Positions 52,465-62,904 of a DNA stretch of 64,000 nt are shown in pieces. The stretch comes from Craspedostauros australis. Its lineage: Eukaryota > Bacillariophyta > Bacillariophyceae > Mastogloiales > Achnanthaceae. The notes below the pieces were generated by a model that saw only the letters and a program-made list of their open reading frames with translations, did no database searches and was not told the origin of the DNA. The first letter of the stretch is position 1, and each line of letters starts with the position of its first letter. A program made the translations under genes and the position numbers. The stretch is taken from NCBI GenBank assembly GCA_026770025.1, contig JAMXDE010000043.1, forward strand, positions 434,001 through 498,000. Direction: 5' to 3'.

Positions 52465-52734
52465 GATTGTTGCGATTGACTGGTATTGGATCGGTGTTGA
52501 GTTGCTTGACTTGTTTGGCTTGCAAAGGACTGCGATGATCTTAGAGAAATACTCGCACGTGGCGAGAGTGCTGGATTTTATTATACTTCTCGGAATGACG
52601 TTGGAAGAGGAGGGATGCAAATTATGAGCACTGGGTGTTGGCCTCATCTCATACGCGACTGGGCCGTCTCCTCTTCACGGTTTGAGACATGATGCAGCTG
52701 TTCATGTGATTGATTGATCTCGACCACCGTGCAC

Positions 52735-54319
52735 AAGGACGACAAAGCAGTGATGGTAACAAGAGGGAAGAATAGCGTTGATCCCTCTACGTATGGTACT
52801 CGAGTCCACTTGCGGCGCAACGATCACAGCGAATGAATGGATGAATGGATGAATGGATGAATGGATGAATGGATGAATGGATGAGGTCTCCTTTGGGGTG
52901 ACCAGTTTCGAATCAATTCCGCATCTGTGGAGATTGGCGCCAATATTGGTGCAACTCGCTTCGTCAATCATGCCAATAAACGATGGGTGGTTCTGTGCAA
53001 TGTGGTTGTGCTCGACATGGCTTGTGTACGCGTACAACATGCTTGCGATGAATGTGAGGCGGAATCGGGTGAGGCAAATGATGGATCCACCTGGTGCGGA
53101 TGAAATACTACTAATCAACGGCAGCGATGGCCATCGCGGAATAACAGCCACCATCGCGTTTCCTTCATCTTCACCACCAACCCCAATTGTTCTCCTTTTG
53201 GATTTGTCCTCCGGCTTCGCCTTTTTTGTTCGCCGAACACAGTTGGTCGTTCGTGCGATTGGATCGTTTTGGCGACGATCTCCGCGTACAACATTGGTTG
53301 TGCTTTTCCGTCGACGTCTGGCGTCACTGTTATCCATCATCTCGCTCTGATCTCCAGCTTTCAGAAGAGGCGCAGCCAGCCCAAGAGAAGGGAAGGGCCG
53401 CTGATCGGCTCGATGAGTTGCTCTGTCGCTGTCGTTCCAGGTTTCAGACTCGACCGAGGATCGCGAGGATCGCGAGGATCGCAAGGATCAACAACGAAGC
53501 TCATCTGAAAGGAAACCATTATTCCTCTCTTCTGCGACAGCATATTGTGTTGCTGATCTTGAAGTTGTTGGTAGAAGTCTCGTTCAATCCAGTTCACTGT
53601 CCTGCTACCTCACTACAATTCTGCGCACTATGCTACCCACTATGCTACCCACACATCTTGCTTCCAACCATACCTTGATGAAATAGACTGTCCCTCTACA
53701 TGGTACAGTTGACAAATGCGCCGATTTTTCTGAATAGCATATATTAAGTATGTACGCCCCCCGACTATTGGATCCCTTTTACGACTAAAACTGATGGTGT
53801 TTGAGTCGATGTGTTCGACGACTCGTGGTTCGCATTGTCGTCATCTCCTCATGACTGGTTTCGCTCCAATAGGTTGAATTTTCTTATACACGAGCCGCGG
53901 ATACCTTATTTAGGTCCAATGGATGCAATTGATGCAACCATTGACTCCAGAGCAGACTCCTTACCCTCATTGCTCGAGCGCAAGATTTGTCTACCCTCCG
54001 TAGATAGTCGTAGACTTTGGTCGTGGCTCGTCTGTCCGTCCACATCGTTGATGTGATTGAATCGTGGAGATTCTCCACCACGTGTGAGATGCACGATTTC
54101 AGGTGTCCACTTGGTCGAGCGTTGAGTCGTGATTTTCTTCCCGAGCGCAAACAACCCACTCGAGTCGTGGAGAAGAAACAGACACAAACGTTCCCCATTT
54201 TTGTGCCTCCTCTATTCACCTCACATTTTTGAACACAACCAACCCACGCCTCACCGAACCACAACAGGCCAACACAAGAGACCGCAAGAACAAGCACAAG
54301 AACAGAAACAGCAAGAAGA
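52735..54319. other. single-copy intergenic region with octamer microsatellite
   Basis: Begins at the right breakpoint of the duplication. Contains about six units of gaatggat (52831-52884) and a short 9-bp repeat of gaggatcgc type near 53450-53490. Frames of 157-260 codons exist on both strands (52702-53484) but show microsatellite-encoded repeats and no domain, so I do not annotate them. The last ~80 bp are A-rich and lead into the gene at 54320. Confidence 0.5.
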
Positions 54320-55021
54320 ATGACCAATACCAACACCAGTAACACATCCAACATGACCATTGCCATGAACAACGGCAACAACAAGAAGAGCGAGAACATC
54401 AACACTGATACCGATTATGTTTCCATCCATGCCGTGAACGCCGTGAATGCCGTGAATGCCGTGAATGCCGTGAATGCCATCAACGCAACGAAGGTCCCCA
54501 AGGCGCAATTCGAGCGCTTGGAGTACGATGTCACCGACAAGTGCTGCCAGTCGTTCCTTGCGCTCACCTGCCCGCTCCATTTCGCACCATTGATCCCTGG
54601 AATGATGGGCAAGAAGACCATGATCCTGGAGGAGGAGGAGGCGGTTCTCAACATCAACTGCAAGCCATGGTGCACGATCAACACCCGACGCCCGTACGGC
54701 GAGCTCGGAAGCGTCGATCAGCACAACTGCCTCTGCTGCACGGGGGTGTCCTCCGGACTTTCCGCCACCATGCCCATCTACGTCGGCTGGGGCTGCGAAC
54801 ATGACCGTGTGGCGGAGATCGTCGCGGAGCTCAAGAAGCGCATGAAGGCCCGAGGTGACACAGGCCAGCTCGCGAAGACCGAGGAGGCTCTTGAAGAGAT
54901 CCGTTCTCTCCGCGACGAGCTGTCCTCATTGAAGGTCGACATGCAGCTGGTGCTGCGAGCCCTCAACGTTCCTCAACCCAACGTTCCTCAACCCAACTCT
55001 ATGGAGGATCGTTTCGTATGA
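54320..55021 (+). CDS. Cys-containing coiled-coil protein of unknown function, 233 aa
   Basis: Starts at ATG 54320 after an A-rich leader. N-terminal Asn/Thr-rich stretch, then five to six AVN tripeptides encoded by a 9-bp tandem repeat (about 54430-54480). A compact middle follows with paired cysteines (DKCCQSFLALTCP, NCLCCTG, WGCEHD), and the C-terminus has an amphipathic helix (VAEIVAELKKRMKARGDTG, then heptad-like EIRSLRDELSSLKVDMQLVL). I recall similar unnamed proteins in diatoms with the VxEIVxELKxRMKARGDTG motif, but no function. No signal peptide. The Cys spacing could bind metal; that is inference. Confidence 0.75.
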   Translation: MTNTNTSNTSNMTIAMNNGNNKKSENINTDTDYVSIHAVNAVNAVNAVNAVNAINATKVPKAQFERLEYDVTDKCCQSFLALTCPLHFAPLIPGMMGKKTMILEEEEAVLNINCKPWCTINTRRPYGELGSVDQHNCLCCTGVSSGLSATMPIYVGWGCEHDRVAEIVAELKKRMKARGDTGQLAKTEEALEEIRSLRDELSSLKVDMQLVLRALNVPQPNVPQPNSMEDRFV

Positions 55022-55792
55022 AGCAGGTGACCGCTTCTGCTGCCTCGAACATGATTCCTCCTGTGGCAGTCGCAACGCTCATGCCACTTGCATCGATTGC
55101 ATTTGGATCATTGCTGCTTTGATCAATAACATGCGCTATCTCCCCACAACTAGAATACCAGCGCATAACTTACTCTGCCGCGAGCATCCTCTCTAGTCCA
55201 TGAATACGAGTATCCGCACCGCGCAAGTGCTGTCTGTGTGAATCGTCATTCGATGGCAACAAGTTTGGTGTTGTGGATGTAGTCTGCTGTGCTTGCCTCG
55301 AGTTTAACTCAAGTAAGCGTCATTTCTCCTCACAAAATGCAGTCAACGAAGAAGCAAGCACGACGCACTACTGTTGGCGAAGATCGAATGAGTTATTGGT
55401 GTGGAAATATAGAATATTCTACATGTCATGGAGTACCGCAGTACGGGTGGGCTTAGCTCAGAAGACTCAGCGCAGTCTGAGACAGTTTGCCAAGTTCAGA
55501 TCCCTGGTTGCGAACTGCTGGGTTGCACTCGGAGTCTGCTGTGTGTAACATGAATCTATTGTGTAATGTAGTAATTGGTATCCGTTGAAGGTGGGCATGC
55601 GTTGCTCATCATTTGTGCGGCGCACCTTTCAAACGGCGGCAGAACAACATGGACGAAGATTCCGACAGGCTCATCGCTGTTCCGCAATAGTGTTCGCTCC
55701 TCAGGCATACAGCACACAAATGATTGCCCCATCTGTCGATACGAAGATCGATTGATCACTCTGCACCTCTTCGTCGCTCCTCGATTCCCGGC
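55022..55792. other. intergenic region, convergent genes
   Basis: 771 bp between the gene ending at 55021 and the end of the subtilase gene. Short open frames on both strands lack domains. A stretch near 55449-55515 superficially resembles a tRNA but does not fold as one. Nothing else recognised. Confidence 0.5.
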
Positions 55793-58700
55793 TTATGGGC
55801 ACTGTGGCTTGCAATGCACCTCAAAGATGTAATGCACCGTTGGCTTTCGCTGCGGCACCGTGGAATGACAGCATTCAGGAACGCTTGCACCATCGCTGCC
55901 AGTGTTGAGGATGGTGTCATCCGCAACGAAGACGTCCACGATAGCGACGGCGGATTCTCCCTGGCACCGTGCTGTGAATTGAAGTGTTTGATCGGGAACG
56001 ACGTTCTGCTCTTCAAAGCACTCGATGTCGCCCGTGTCTTCGTTGGGGTGGCTCAACCAGACGGCGTCGACGGTGGTCAACCAAGGCTGCTTGAATTGGT
56101 ACGTGACCGATGTCGTGCTCTGCTCAACAATCTCAATTGGGATCGAAGGAACCTGAGTTGCTCCCACCATGTTGAAAAGCTCGACATTCTGAGGACAGCT
56201 GGTTGCTGTCGTGCCACTCCCATCGCCAGCAGGGGCCATCGAAGGTGCGGACGTTGGCCCGCTCGTCGGTGCCGAAGTTGGATTACCTACCGGTGCTTTC
56301 GTTGGTCCCGATGTGGGCACGCTTGTTGGCCGTGATGTCGGTCCATTTGTTGGGCCCCTCGTGGGTCCATTCGTCGGTTGGCTGGTAGGCATCGCCGTCG
56401 GTCCATTTGTTGGTTGCTCTGTGGGCAAAGCAGTTGGGCTGATCGTTGGGTAATGCTGAGGTTGACGGCTGGGCATTGCTGTCGGTCCAAGTGTTGGACC
56501 AATTGTTGGACCATTTGTGGGTCCACTGGTTGGTTGGCTGGTCGGCATTACCGTCGGGCCAGCTGTCGGTCCATATGTCGGAGCGATTGTTGGTCCGCTT
56601 GTGGGTCCATTCGTGGGTTGACTCGTTGGTTGGCTGGTTGGCTTTATCGTCGGGCCAGCTGTCGGCCCAAAGGTCGGACCCATTGTCGGTCCATCGGTTG
56701 GTTGGCTCGTAGGGATTACTGTCGGTAGATCAGTGGGTACGCCTGTCGGTCCATTGGTTGGTTGGCTGGTCGGCATGACCGTTGGGCCACTCGTCGGTCC
56801 GTGCGTTGGACCGACTGTTGGTCCATTTGTTGGCTGACTCGTGGGTACTACCGTCGGGCCGCTCGTCGGATCACTTGTGGGTGCACTCGTCGGCCCATTC
56901 GTTGGACTGCCTGTCGGCTCATCCGTCGTTGGGTCGCTGGGTGTGCCTACGCAGCCGTACCCAAACTCTTCCGATTTTTGTGTGAAACCGAATGCACTGG
57001 CCGTGAATACCTCGACACCATCCAGCAGAACTGTCACGTCGCCTTGTCCGTTCACGCAGCACAGACCATTCTCATTGATGTCGAAGATGTCGAATGTGTA
57101 GCATGCATCCTTTGGGATGCACTCCTTCTGGATGTAGCTGGCATCATTCTCGAAGCCCATCACGTTGAACATCTGCACCTCGCCTCTCTGCAGCGTCCAG
57201 ACCGTCTGATACCCGGCACCGTCGGTGTTGAGCCTCACTTCCAGAACTGCTTCATCCGCATTGCAATTGCCGTTGTTGTTATTGTACGTGCCGCCCATGA
57301 AATCGGCAGCGGCCTTGACATCGATGATGCCATATCCGAACGAGGTGTCGTATCCTTCCACTCCGCCGTCCACCGCCGTGAGCTGCAGGGCGCGTCGGAT
57401 CTCATCGGGACTGGCGTTGGGATATGCGCTCATGAGCATGGCGGCGGCACCCGAGACGTGCGGGGTGGACATGGACGTGCCGCTTGATCGAACGAAGACG
57501 TCGGGGTGGAAGGCCGACAGGCTGCGGATGCTGGCACCCGGCGCCGCGACATCGACGAAATCGTTGCTCGTGGACTGCGAGGCGATCGTGCCATCCTCGC
57601 GCACGTTCGCGACGCCCATGACGGAGGCGTGCGATGCGGGGTACCGGAAGGTGGTCGTGCCCGTGTTGCCTGCGGCGGCGATCGACAAGATGCCTTGGGA
57701 CTTCCATTCGGTGAAGGCCTCTTCCTCGGCGAGGCTCCTTCTGGAGCCACCCAGGCTCATATTGATGATGTCGGCACCGTTGTCGACGCATCGCTGAGCA
57801 GCGTCGATGAGCTGTGATGCGCGAACAACGCCTCTTTCAGGGTCCGAGATGTAGAACATCTTGACGATGATGAGCTTGGCGTTTGGCGCAACACCAACCA
57901 TTCCAATGTCATTGTCTTCGGCAGATATGATTCCGGTGACGTGCGTGCCGTGGCCGTCACGGTCAGTTTGCTGCGATTGCGCACAAATGGTGGCATAGCA
58001 CGTCATGCGATAGGATCGAGCACGAGTAGAGGTGAGTGGAATCGCGGATGTTAGAGGCGATTCGAGATGGGTCACTCTCGCAAGAGCGCCCGTCAATGCA
58101 CAGATCAAACACCGCATCGAGTCTCTGGCACAACGGCGCAACGTGCAACGCTAAAAACAACAACAACGTAGAGCAGAACGCAACCGCGAGTATAGTACAG
58201 TACAGTACCATACAAGGAACTTACGAACGTCTCATCGGTGTACTCCTCGAACATGTGGATGCCAGCAACGATCTTGCTTTCATCCAAATCGTTGTGCGGC
58301 GCCAGCCCGGTATCGATGACGCAGATCGTTACACCGTCTCCACGATTTCCGTAGTTGGCATCATCCCACACTTCGCGAGCGCGGATCATGTTCAATCCAT
58401 ACCCCACCTCCTGCTGCAGCCTGCGCCGCACCGCGGGTTCGTCACGCAGGATGGTGCGCACGGGATCGTCTTCGCAGTCAAAGATATCTTCGAGTCGCCG
58501 GATCGCATCCTCCTCGGACTTCCGGATCTTGAGCGCGACGTACCGCGTTCCGTCCATGCGATTCAGGATGCGCACGGCGTCATCGCCATGCGCGGCCGAC
58601 AGGTCCTCCAGCTCCTGCAAGCACTCGGCGTCTTTGCCGGGTTTGCAATGCACGATGACATTCTCCGTGTCATCGGCGGTGCTGCTGACCAGATCTCTTT

Positions 58701-58803
58701 GCTGGCTGCCGCGCTGGGACAGCGGTTCATGCGCCTGCGTCGTGGCGCATGCCGATGCCATGAGCATCGCCAACGTGGCGATCTGCTTCATGGTGAAGAG
58801 CAT
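55793..58803 (-). CDS. secreted subtilisin-like serine protease with PT-rich stalk, 918 aa
   Basis: Two exons on the minus strand: 58803-58225 and 57970-55793, with a 254-bp intron (GTAAGT...CGCAG) between codons 193 and 194. Signal peptide (1-24), a propeptide-like region (about 45-140), S8 peptidase domain with catalytic Asp in VIDTG (164), His in HGTHVTG (200), oxyanion Asn in AAGNTG (295) and Ser in GTSMSTPHVSG (359). Then a Cys domain with CYTFDIFDINENGLCC (typical of stramenopile secreted proteins), a stalk of more than 40 PTS/GPT units (about 500-770), and a C-terminal Cys domain. The triad is complete, so an active extracellular endopeptidase is expected. The stalk links it to the PTS proteins in style, not in sequence. 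Confidence 0.92.
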
Positions 58804-59423
58804 GCTGGCAGTTTGGTATTGGTGTTTGGCGAGGATCGATGTAACGACCTATGATGATGATGATTATGAGCTTGGTATGGTCCACAATGTTGAACATCAC
58901 AACATCGCCGATGTATGCATTAGCGCTTTGGCTTGTTGGTGCATTGCGCTCACAAAGTGGCCACAGGGCAATGCATCACATCACACCCAGAGCATTTGCA
59001 GCACTTCCGATCCCGCAACAATCGCAAAAAATGACCACTCCATTCACTTTCAAATCACGAACTGTCGTAACACGACCGAAGAAGACACGTGCGGGCACAA
59101 TACCTTGTCCGTTAACTTTACCGGATAGATGCCGAAGAGGCACATGTCCACTGATACCAAACAGACTTTTTAAACGATGTTCGCTATGAGGAATCCATAA
59201 TCCACTGAACGACCGTTTAACACTTGTTGTTCGTGCTGCAACCGCGTTGATAACGGCCCCACTGCAGAGCGTTCCGTTTGATGTCCACTTCTTGGCTTTG
59301 TTGTCATGGCCACAATCTTGGGAATTATTGGAAGAAGCGCATTTGCTATCTGTTAGTCCATCGTTCTTGGGCAATTTGGTCTTGCCATTCAGCGCGCGAC
59401 GCGCCAGTTCCACACTTTCTGTG
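58804..59423. other. intergenic region with one doubtful minus-strand frame
   Basis: Between the subtilase start and the stop of the next minus-strand gene. A 145-codon frame (58976-59413, minus) contains DLKVNGVVIFCDCC, which loosely recalls the Cys-pair core of some plant and stramenopile chromatin-associated domains. It lacks the expected continuation and starts only 10 bp after the neighbouring stop. I leave it unassigned. Confidence 0.35.
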
Positions 59424-60872
59424 CTATGGCTGAAGCTGCTGCTGCCTCTGAGTCTTCAGATCCAGGATACACTCCTTCAATCTGGTCTCAAGGCGTTGCT
59501 GGAATGTGTACTGCGATTCGAGCATCGAGCTTTGGACTTGGGTCAATGGCACTCCGTTCTTGGACAATCGCTCATGCCGTTCCGTTGCCGTCAACGGACG
59601 GTAGATGTTATTGCAGGCGCCGTCGATGGTATCCGCATTGCCTGACGGTGGATCTCTCTTCGCGACATGCTGCTGCGTATGCCTGTCGATCTCCATGATG
59701 CAGTGGCTCGATGCTTCCCATTGCATGGTGAGTGCGGGCCCTTCCGAAACGGGCTCGATGCCGACCGTGGTCGGATGCTCAAAGATCTCCACGACTGAGA
59801 ATCGAACACCACCGGCTTTGTGTGCAGTCTTCGCATTTGATACACTCTTGCGTGACCCTCGGGACGTCACATCAAAGGATCGTCGCTCCTCATCTTCTTC
59901 GTAGCAGTGCTGGGCATCGCCGTAATCATAATGAAGACCATTGATGCCTTGGTCATTGGCATACTCGTAATGATCGTGCTGACCGTAACCATCATCCAGA
60001 TCCGCATGGAAGACCTGTCCGTAGTCCTGCGCAAATCGTGGATCGTGAATGACCGCAGGACCATTGCCGTAGTATTGTTGCGGATACTGCGGTGGTAGAG
60101 ACATGCGTGGCCTCATTTGGTATCCAACAGGATGCATTTGTGAAAACTGCTGTCGAGGTGCGGGATGGTGACTCATCATGGACTGGCGCATCATCGGCTG
60201 GTGGTTAACCCTTGGCGGCTGCTGCATCATCGTCAGAGAATCCGAAGGGAATCTTTGCGGAGGCTGTCTGCGTCCACGCCGTTGCGTCGTACTTCGGCGT
60301 TGTGCCATTCGCGTGAGGTCGCTCAAGCGGGATGTTCTGCCCATTCTGCTGCTGCTGCTATCGTTCGATGAGAACGTGCTGTTGGTCCCGGAGGTGGATG
60401 CGGTGGTGGCCGTCGTGACGCTGCCTGCCACGCTCATGTTGCCGTCGATCTGGTTCGCACCGTCGTCGTACCCAATCGTGCCTTTGGCAACAGATGTGCT
60501 CGTCGTCTTGAGGCGTCGGCGCGGAGTTCGTTTCTCGGTGCTGGTCTCGCCAGGCTTTCGGCTCTTGTCAACGGAGGTGGATCGGTTGCGGGTGGGGCGG
60601 TCCGTGCGTTGCCTTCTGGTTGCTCCAGATGATCGGGATCGTCTGCGTTGTGTGTCTGGTTGCGACGGAGCTTCATCATTGAGAGGGAGGGATGCTGGCA
60701 TGTCTGCTCGCGTTGCTCTGGATTCCTTCTTGTGCTGCGAACTTCGACCGAGGAGGCGCCTAACACTCTTCCTCAGCTTGCCAGGTGAGATCGAATTGTT
60801 GCCGGACGATGAGGAAGAGGACTCCGGCCGGCTGCCGCTGCGTCGAGGGGCAGCAGCTTGGCGTGTTGGCAT
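59424..60872 (-). CDS. Ser/Arg-rich protein with diatom-type C-terminal segment, 482 aa
   Basis: Starts at ATG 60872. The first ~230 residues are basic and Ser/Thr/Arg-rich (SPGKLRKSVRRLLGRSS, RRRSRSSGATRRQR), then a Met/Gln/Pro/Tyr-rich part. A conserved-looking segment follows: VRFSVVEIFEHPTTVGIEPV, SEGPALTMQWEAS, EIDRHTQQHV, and a C-terminal helix (YTFQQRLETRLKECILDLK). The VxFxxVxIxEhP...SEGPxLxxxWE pattern occurs, to my recollection, at the C-terminus of many diatom proteins of unknown role. The rest is probably disordered. No signal peptide or membrane segment; a nuclear or cytoplasmic location is likely. Not disrupted. Confidence 0.75.
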   Translation of the reverse strand: MPTRQAAAPRRSGSRPESSSSSSGNNSISPGKLRKSVRRLLGRSSQHKKESRATRADMPASLPLNDEAPSQPDTQRRRSRSSGATRRQRTDRPTRNRSTSVDKSRKPGETSTEKRTPRRRLKTTSTSVAKGTIGYDDGANQIDGNMSVAGSVTTATTASTSGTNSTFSSNDSSSSRMGRTSRLSDLTRMAQRRSTTQRRGRRQPPQRFPSDSLTMMQQPPRVNHQPMMRQSMMSHHPAPRQQFSQMHPVGYQMRPRMSLPPQYPQQYYGNGPAVIHDPRFAQDYGQVFHADLDDGYGQHDHYEYANDQGINGLHYDYGDAQHCYEEDEERRSFDVTSRGSRKSVSNAKTAHKAGGVRFSVVEIFEHPTTVGIEPVSEGPALTMQWEASSHCIMEIDRHTQQHVAKRDPPSGNADTIDGACNNIYRPLTATERHERLSKNGVPLTQVQSSMLESQYTFQQRLETRLKECILDLKTQRQQQLQP

Positions 60873-62280
60873 GGTAGAGTTGTTGCTGATAATGTTGCTG
60901 TTTGTGTAGGAAGTGTCAGTTGCTGCAGTTGTGAGATAGATGGAGCTGGGTTTGAATGATGTGATGCGACTCCGTTCGTTGTGATGATTGTGCTGACTTG
61001 TGTTGGGCCTTTCTCTGGGATGAGCTGCCTATTGATCTACTGCGACGCGGGACAACAACTGTGACGGTTATGCGTTTGCTCCAAATAGTATGGCCTCAAA
61101 TCCGAGCCAACTCTTCCGATGACAAGATGTGACGATGTTGCGCCAATCCAGTGACTTTAATGCCGAGATTCAAATGGATGACGAAAGAGGTACGAAAGAG
61201 AGAAACAGAGAGAGAGAGACAATGGATGAGAAAGAGGAAACGATGCAGAGACGGAAATGGCAATCGCAATCGACACGAACCGCGATTGAAGTGGGAGCTT
61301 GGATCAGTGACTATTCGTGCGTAAAGTTTTCTCGTTGACTCTTGCACAATACGAATCGTGCTTTTGGTGAATTCGTTCGTTACGTTGAATCCTCCGAATT
61401 CGGTGACGTGCCGTTGGAATGGGCGTCATCGTCGCTCTCTTTGGCTTGGGGCGCAGCGCTCTGTCGTCTTCCTCATCGGCAACGTGGTGTTGCTGCACAC
61501 CATGCGTTCTTACCTCGATGGCTGTCCTGTGTGGTTGCAAGTTGGCGTATGAAAGCAAGGATGTATGCTATACTATGACGTGCAAGAGCGTTTTCTGAGA
61601 TGGTGTTGACTCTGCGAGTATGGTGACTTGTGGATGAATTGTGTTGGATCGATGCGATGCGATGCGATCATTGATCGTTGCTTGATGATTGTGAGTTGTG
61701 AATGAGTTGGGCTGTTGTCGTGTTTGCGCGTTGTTGCTGATGTTGCTTTTCACGCAGTTTTCCAGTTTTGTTCCGTTGTCTCCCGTGTACTCTATTTGTG
61801 CACAATCACGCTTTCAGAGCTTTTTGCACGCCCGAAGTGCTCCAACGTTGCGTTCTGTTGGCGAGGAGCTTTGTGCTATCTTTGTGTCTGTCACGAATAC
61901 AGCGATACAATTTGTCCGAGCCTCGCAAAGTTACGCCACAAGTTCCCTTGGGTGCCGTATTGCTCGTGACCGACGGTATGAACCTCTTCTGCGTCTTGGC
62001 ATTTTCACGAGTCATCGATGCTGTCGCGCTGTTGTGTTTTGATTGGTTTCGTGATACGAGCAATTCTGTGTTTTTTGCACATAGCGCAATGATATTTTAT
62101 GATTTAGCCTGTCTTCGCCTCATAGTTCTGGAACACCCAACATTTTGTCCGATTTTCATTTTTCTAGCTCGTGACTTACTTTAACGGGACTTAATGTGCG
62201 GCGTTGAGACAGAAAAGTGAATCAGCCGAAATCCCAAATAGCTTACTTAGGGTTACGCTATTGAACTTCAATTGTGGTTC
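60873..62280. other. single-copy region, no supported gene
   Basis: Holds a (GA)-rich tract near 61197-61220 and several 60-140 codon frames on both strands without recognisable domains. The minus-strand frame at 61806-62063 reads like coding sequence in composition but has no start context or relatives I know. No RNA gene recognised. Confidence 0.4.
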
Positions 62281-62289
62281 GTTCACGCC

Positions 62290-62520
62290 CAACAAGAGAG
62301 ACCGGACAAAACCGGAGAAACTAGGTCAGACCGGACAGACCGGACAAAATGACCGGACAAAACGGACATACCGGACAAAACGACCGGACAAACCGGACAG
62401 ACCGGACAAAACAACCGGACAGAACGGACAAAACGACCGGACAAACCGGACAAAATGACCGGACAGACCGGACAAAACGGCCGGACAGAATGGATGGACC
62501 GGACAAAATTAACGAACTTA
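62290..62520. repeat. minisatellite of gaccggacaaaac type
   Basis: About 230 bp built from variants of gaccggacaaaac and ccggacagaccgga, with unit lengths mixing 10 and 13 bases. Frames through it encode repetitive TGQ/DRT or RSVRSFCPV runs on opposite strands, which are artefacts of the repeat. Confidence 0.8.
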
Positions 62521-62904
62521 GCGGACACTGTTAACGGACAGTGTACCCAAAACAGCACTGAAGGTCGGCGCAGCGACGTGTGATGGATCAAATGGGAGCA
62601 ACATTGCGAGTGTCTGGGTTGAGTGTGGAGGACTACCTCCGGCAAGTATTTTTGGTTGATGCGATTAGTATGTGGAAAGTAGATAGCAAAAGCTGTGAAG
62701 CGTGATGCTGGTTCTTAATGTTTCGTACACCATTCTGAGACACTCTGCTCAAGTTCAATACGCCCTACTCAATTGAGGGTTGCCATGCTTGGTTTCAAGA
62801 TAGAAAATAAGCTTGATTTGTCGCACTTCCTGGTAGATGTGTTCTTTGAATTTGCGTTTTCCAAATTGCACATATATACTGGTCAGGTTTGCTGCAACTC
62901 TGAT

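Larger units (their letters stand above)
40211..52734. repeat. second copy of large segmental duplication
   Basis: Corresponds to about 10992-38290 after removal of the insertions in that copy: PTS gene C equals B, the Copia remnant at 44905-46165 equals that at 15589-16860, DRG1 48938 equals 28592, and PTS gene E equals D. Coding regions differ by scattered substitutions, the DRG1 introns and some linkers by small indels. The net unit is about 12 kb. Each copy carries private insertions, so all of those post-date the duplication. Confidence 0.9.

Noticed and set aside
52702..53484. 260-codon minus-strand and 157-codon plus-strand frames
   Set aside because: Partly encoded by the gaatggat microsatellite, mutually overlapping, and without any domain or signal.
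55449..55515. tRNA-like stretch (TTAGCTCAG, later GTTCAGATCCC)
   Set aside because: D and T stems do not pair and no acceptor stem can be formed.
62283..62645. 120-codon frame with repeated RSVRSFCPVCPV on the minus strand
   Set aside because: It is generated by the gaccggacaaaac minisatellite.
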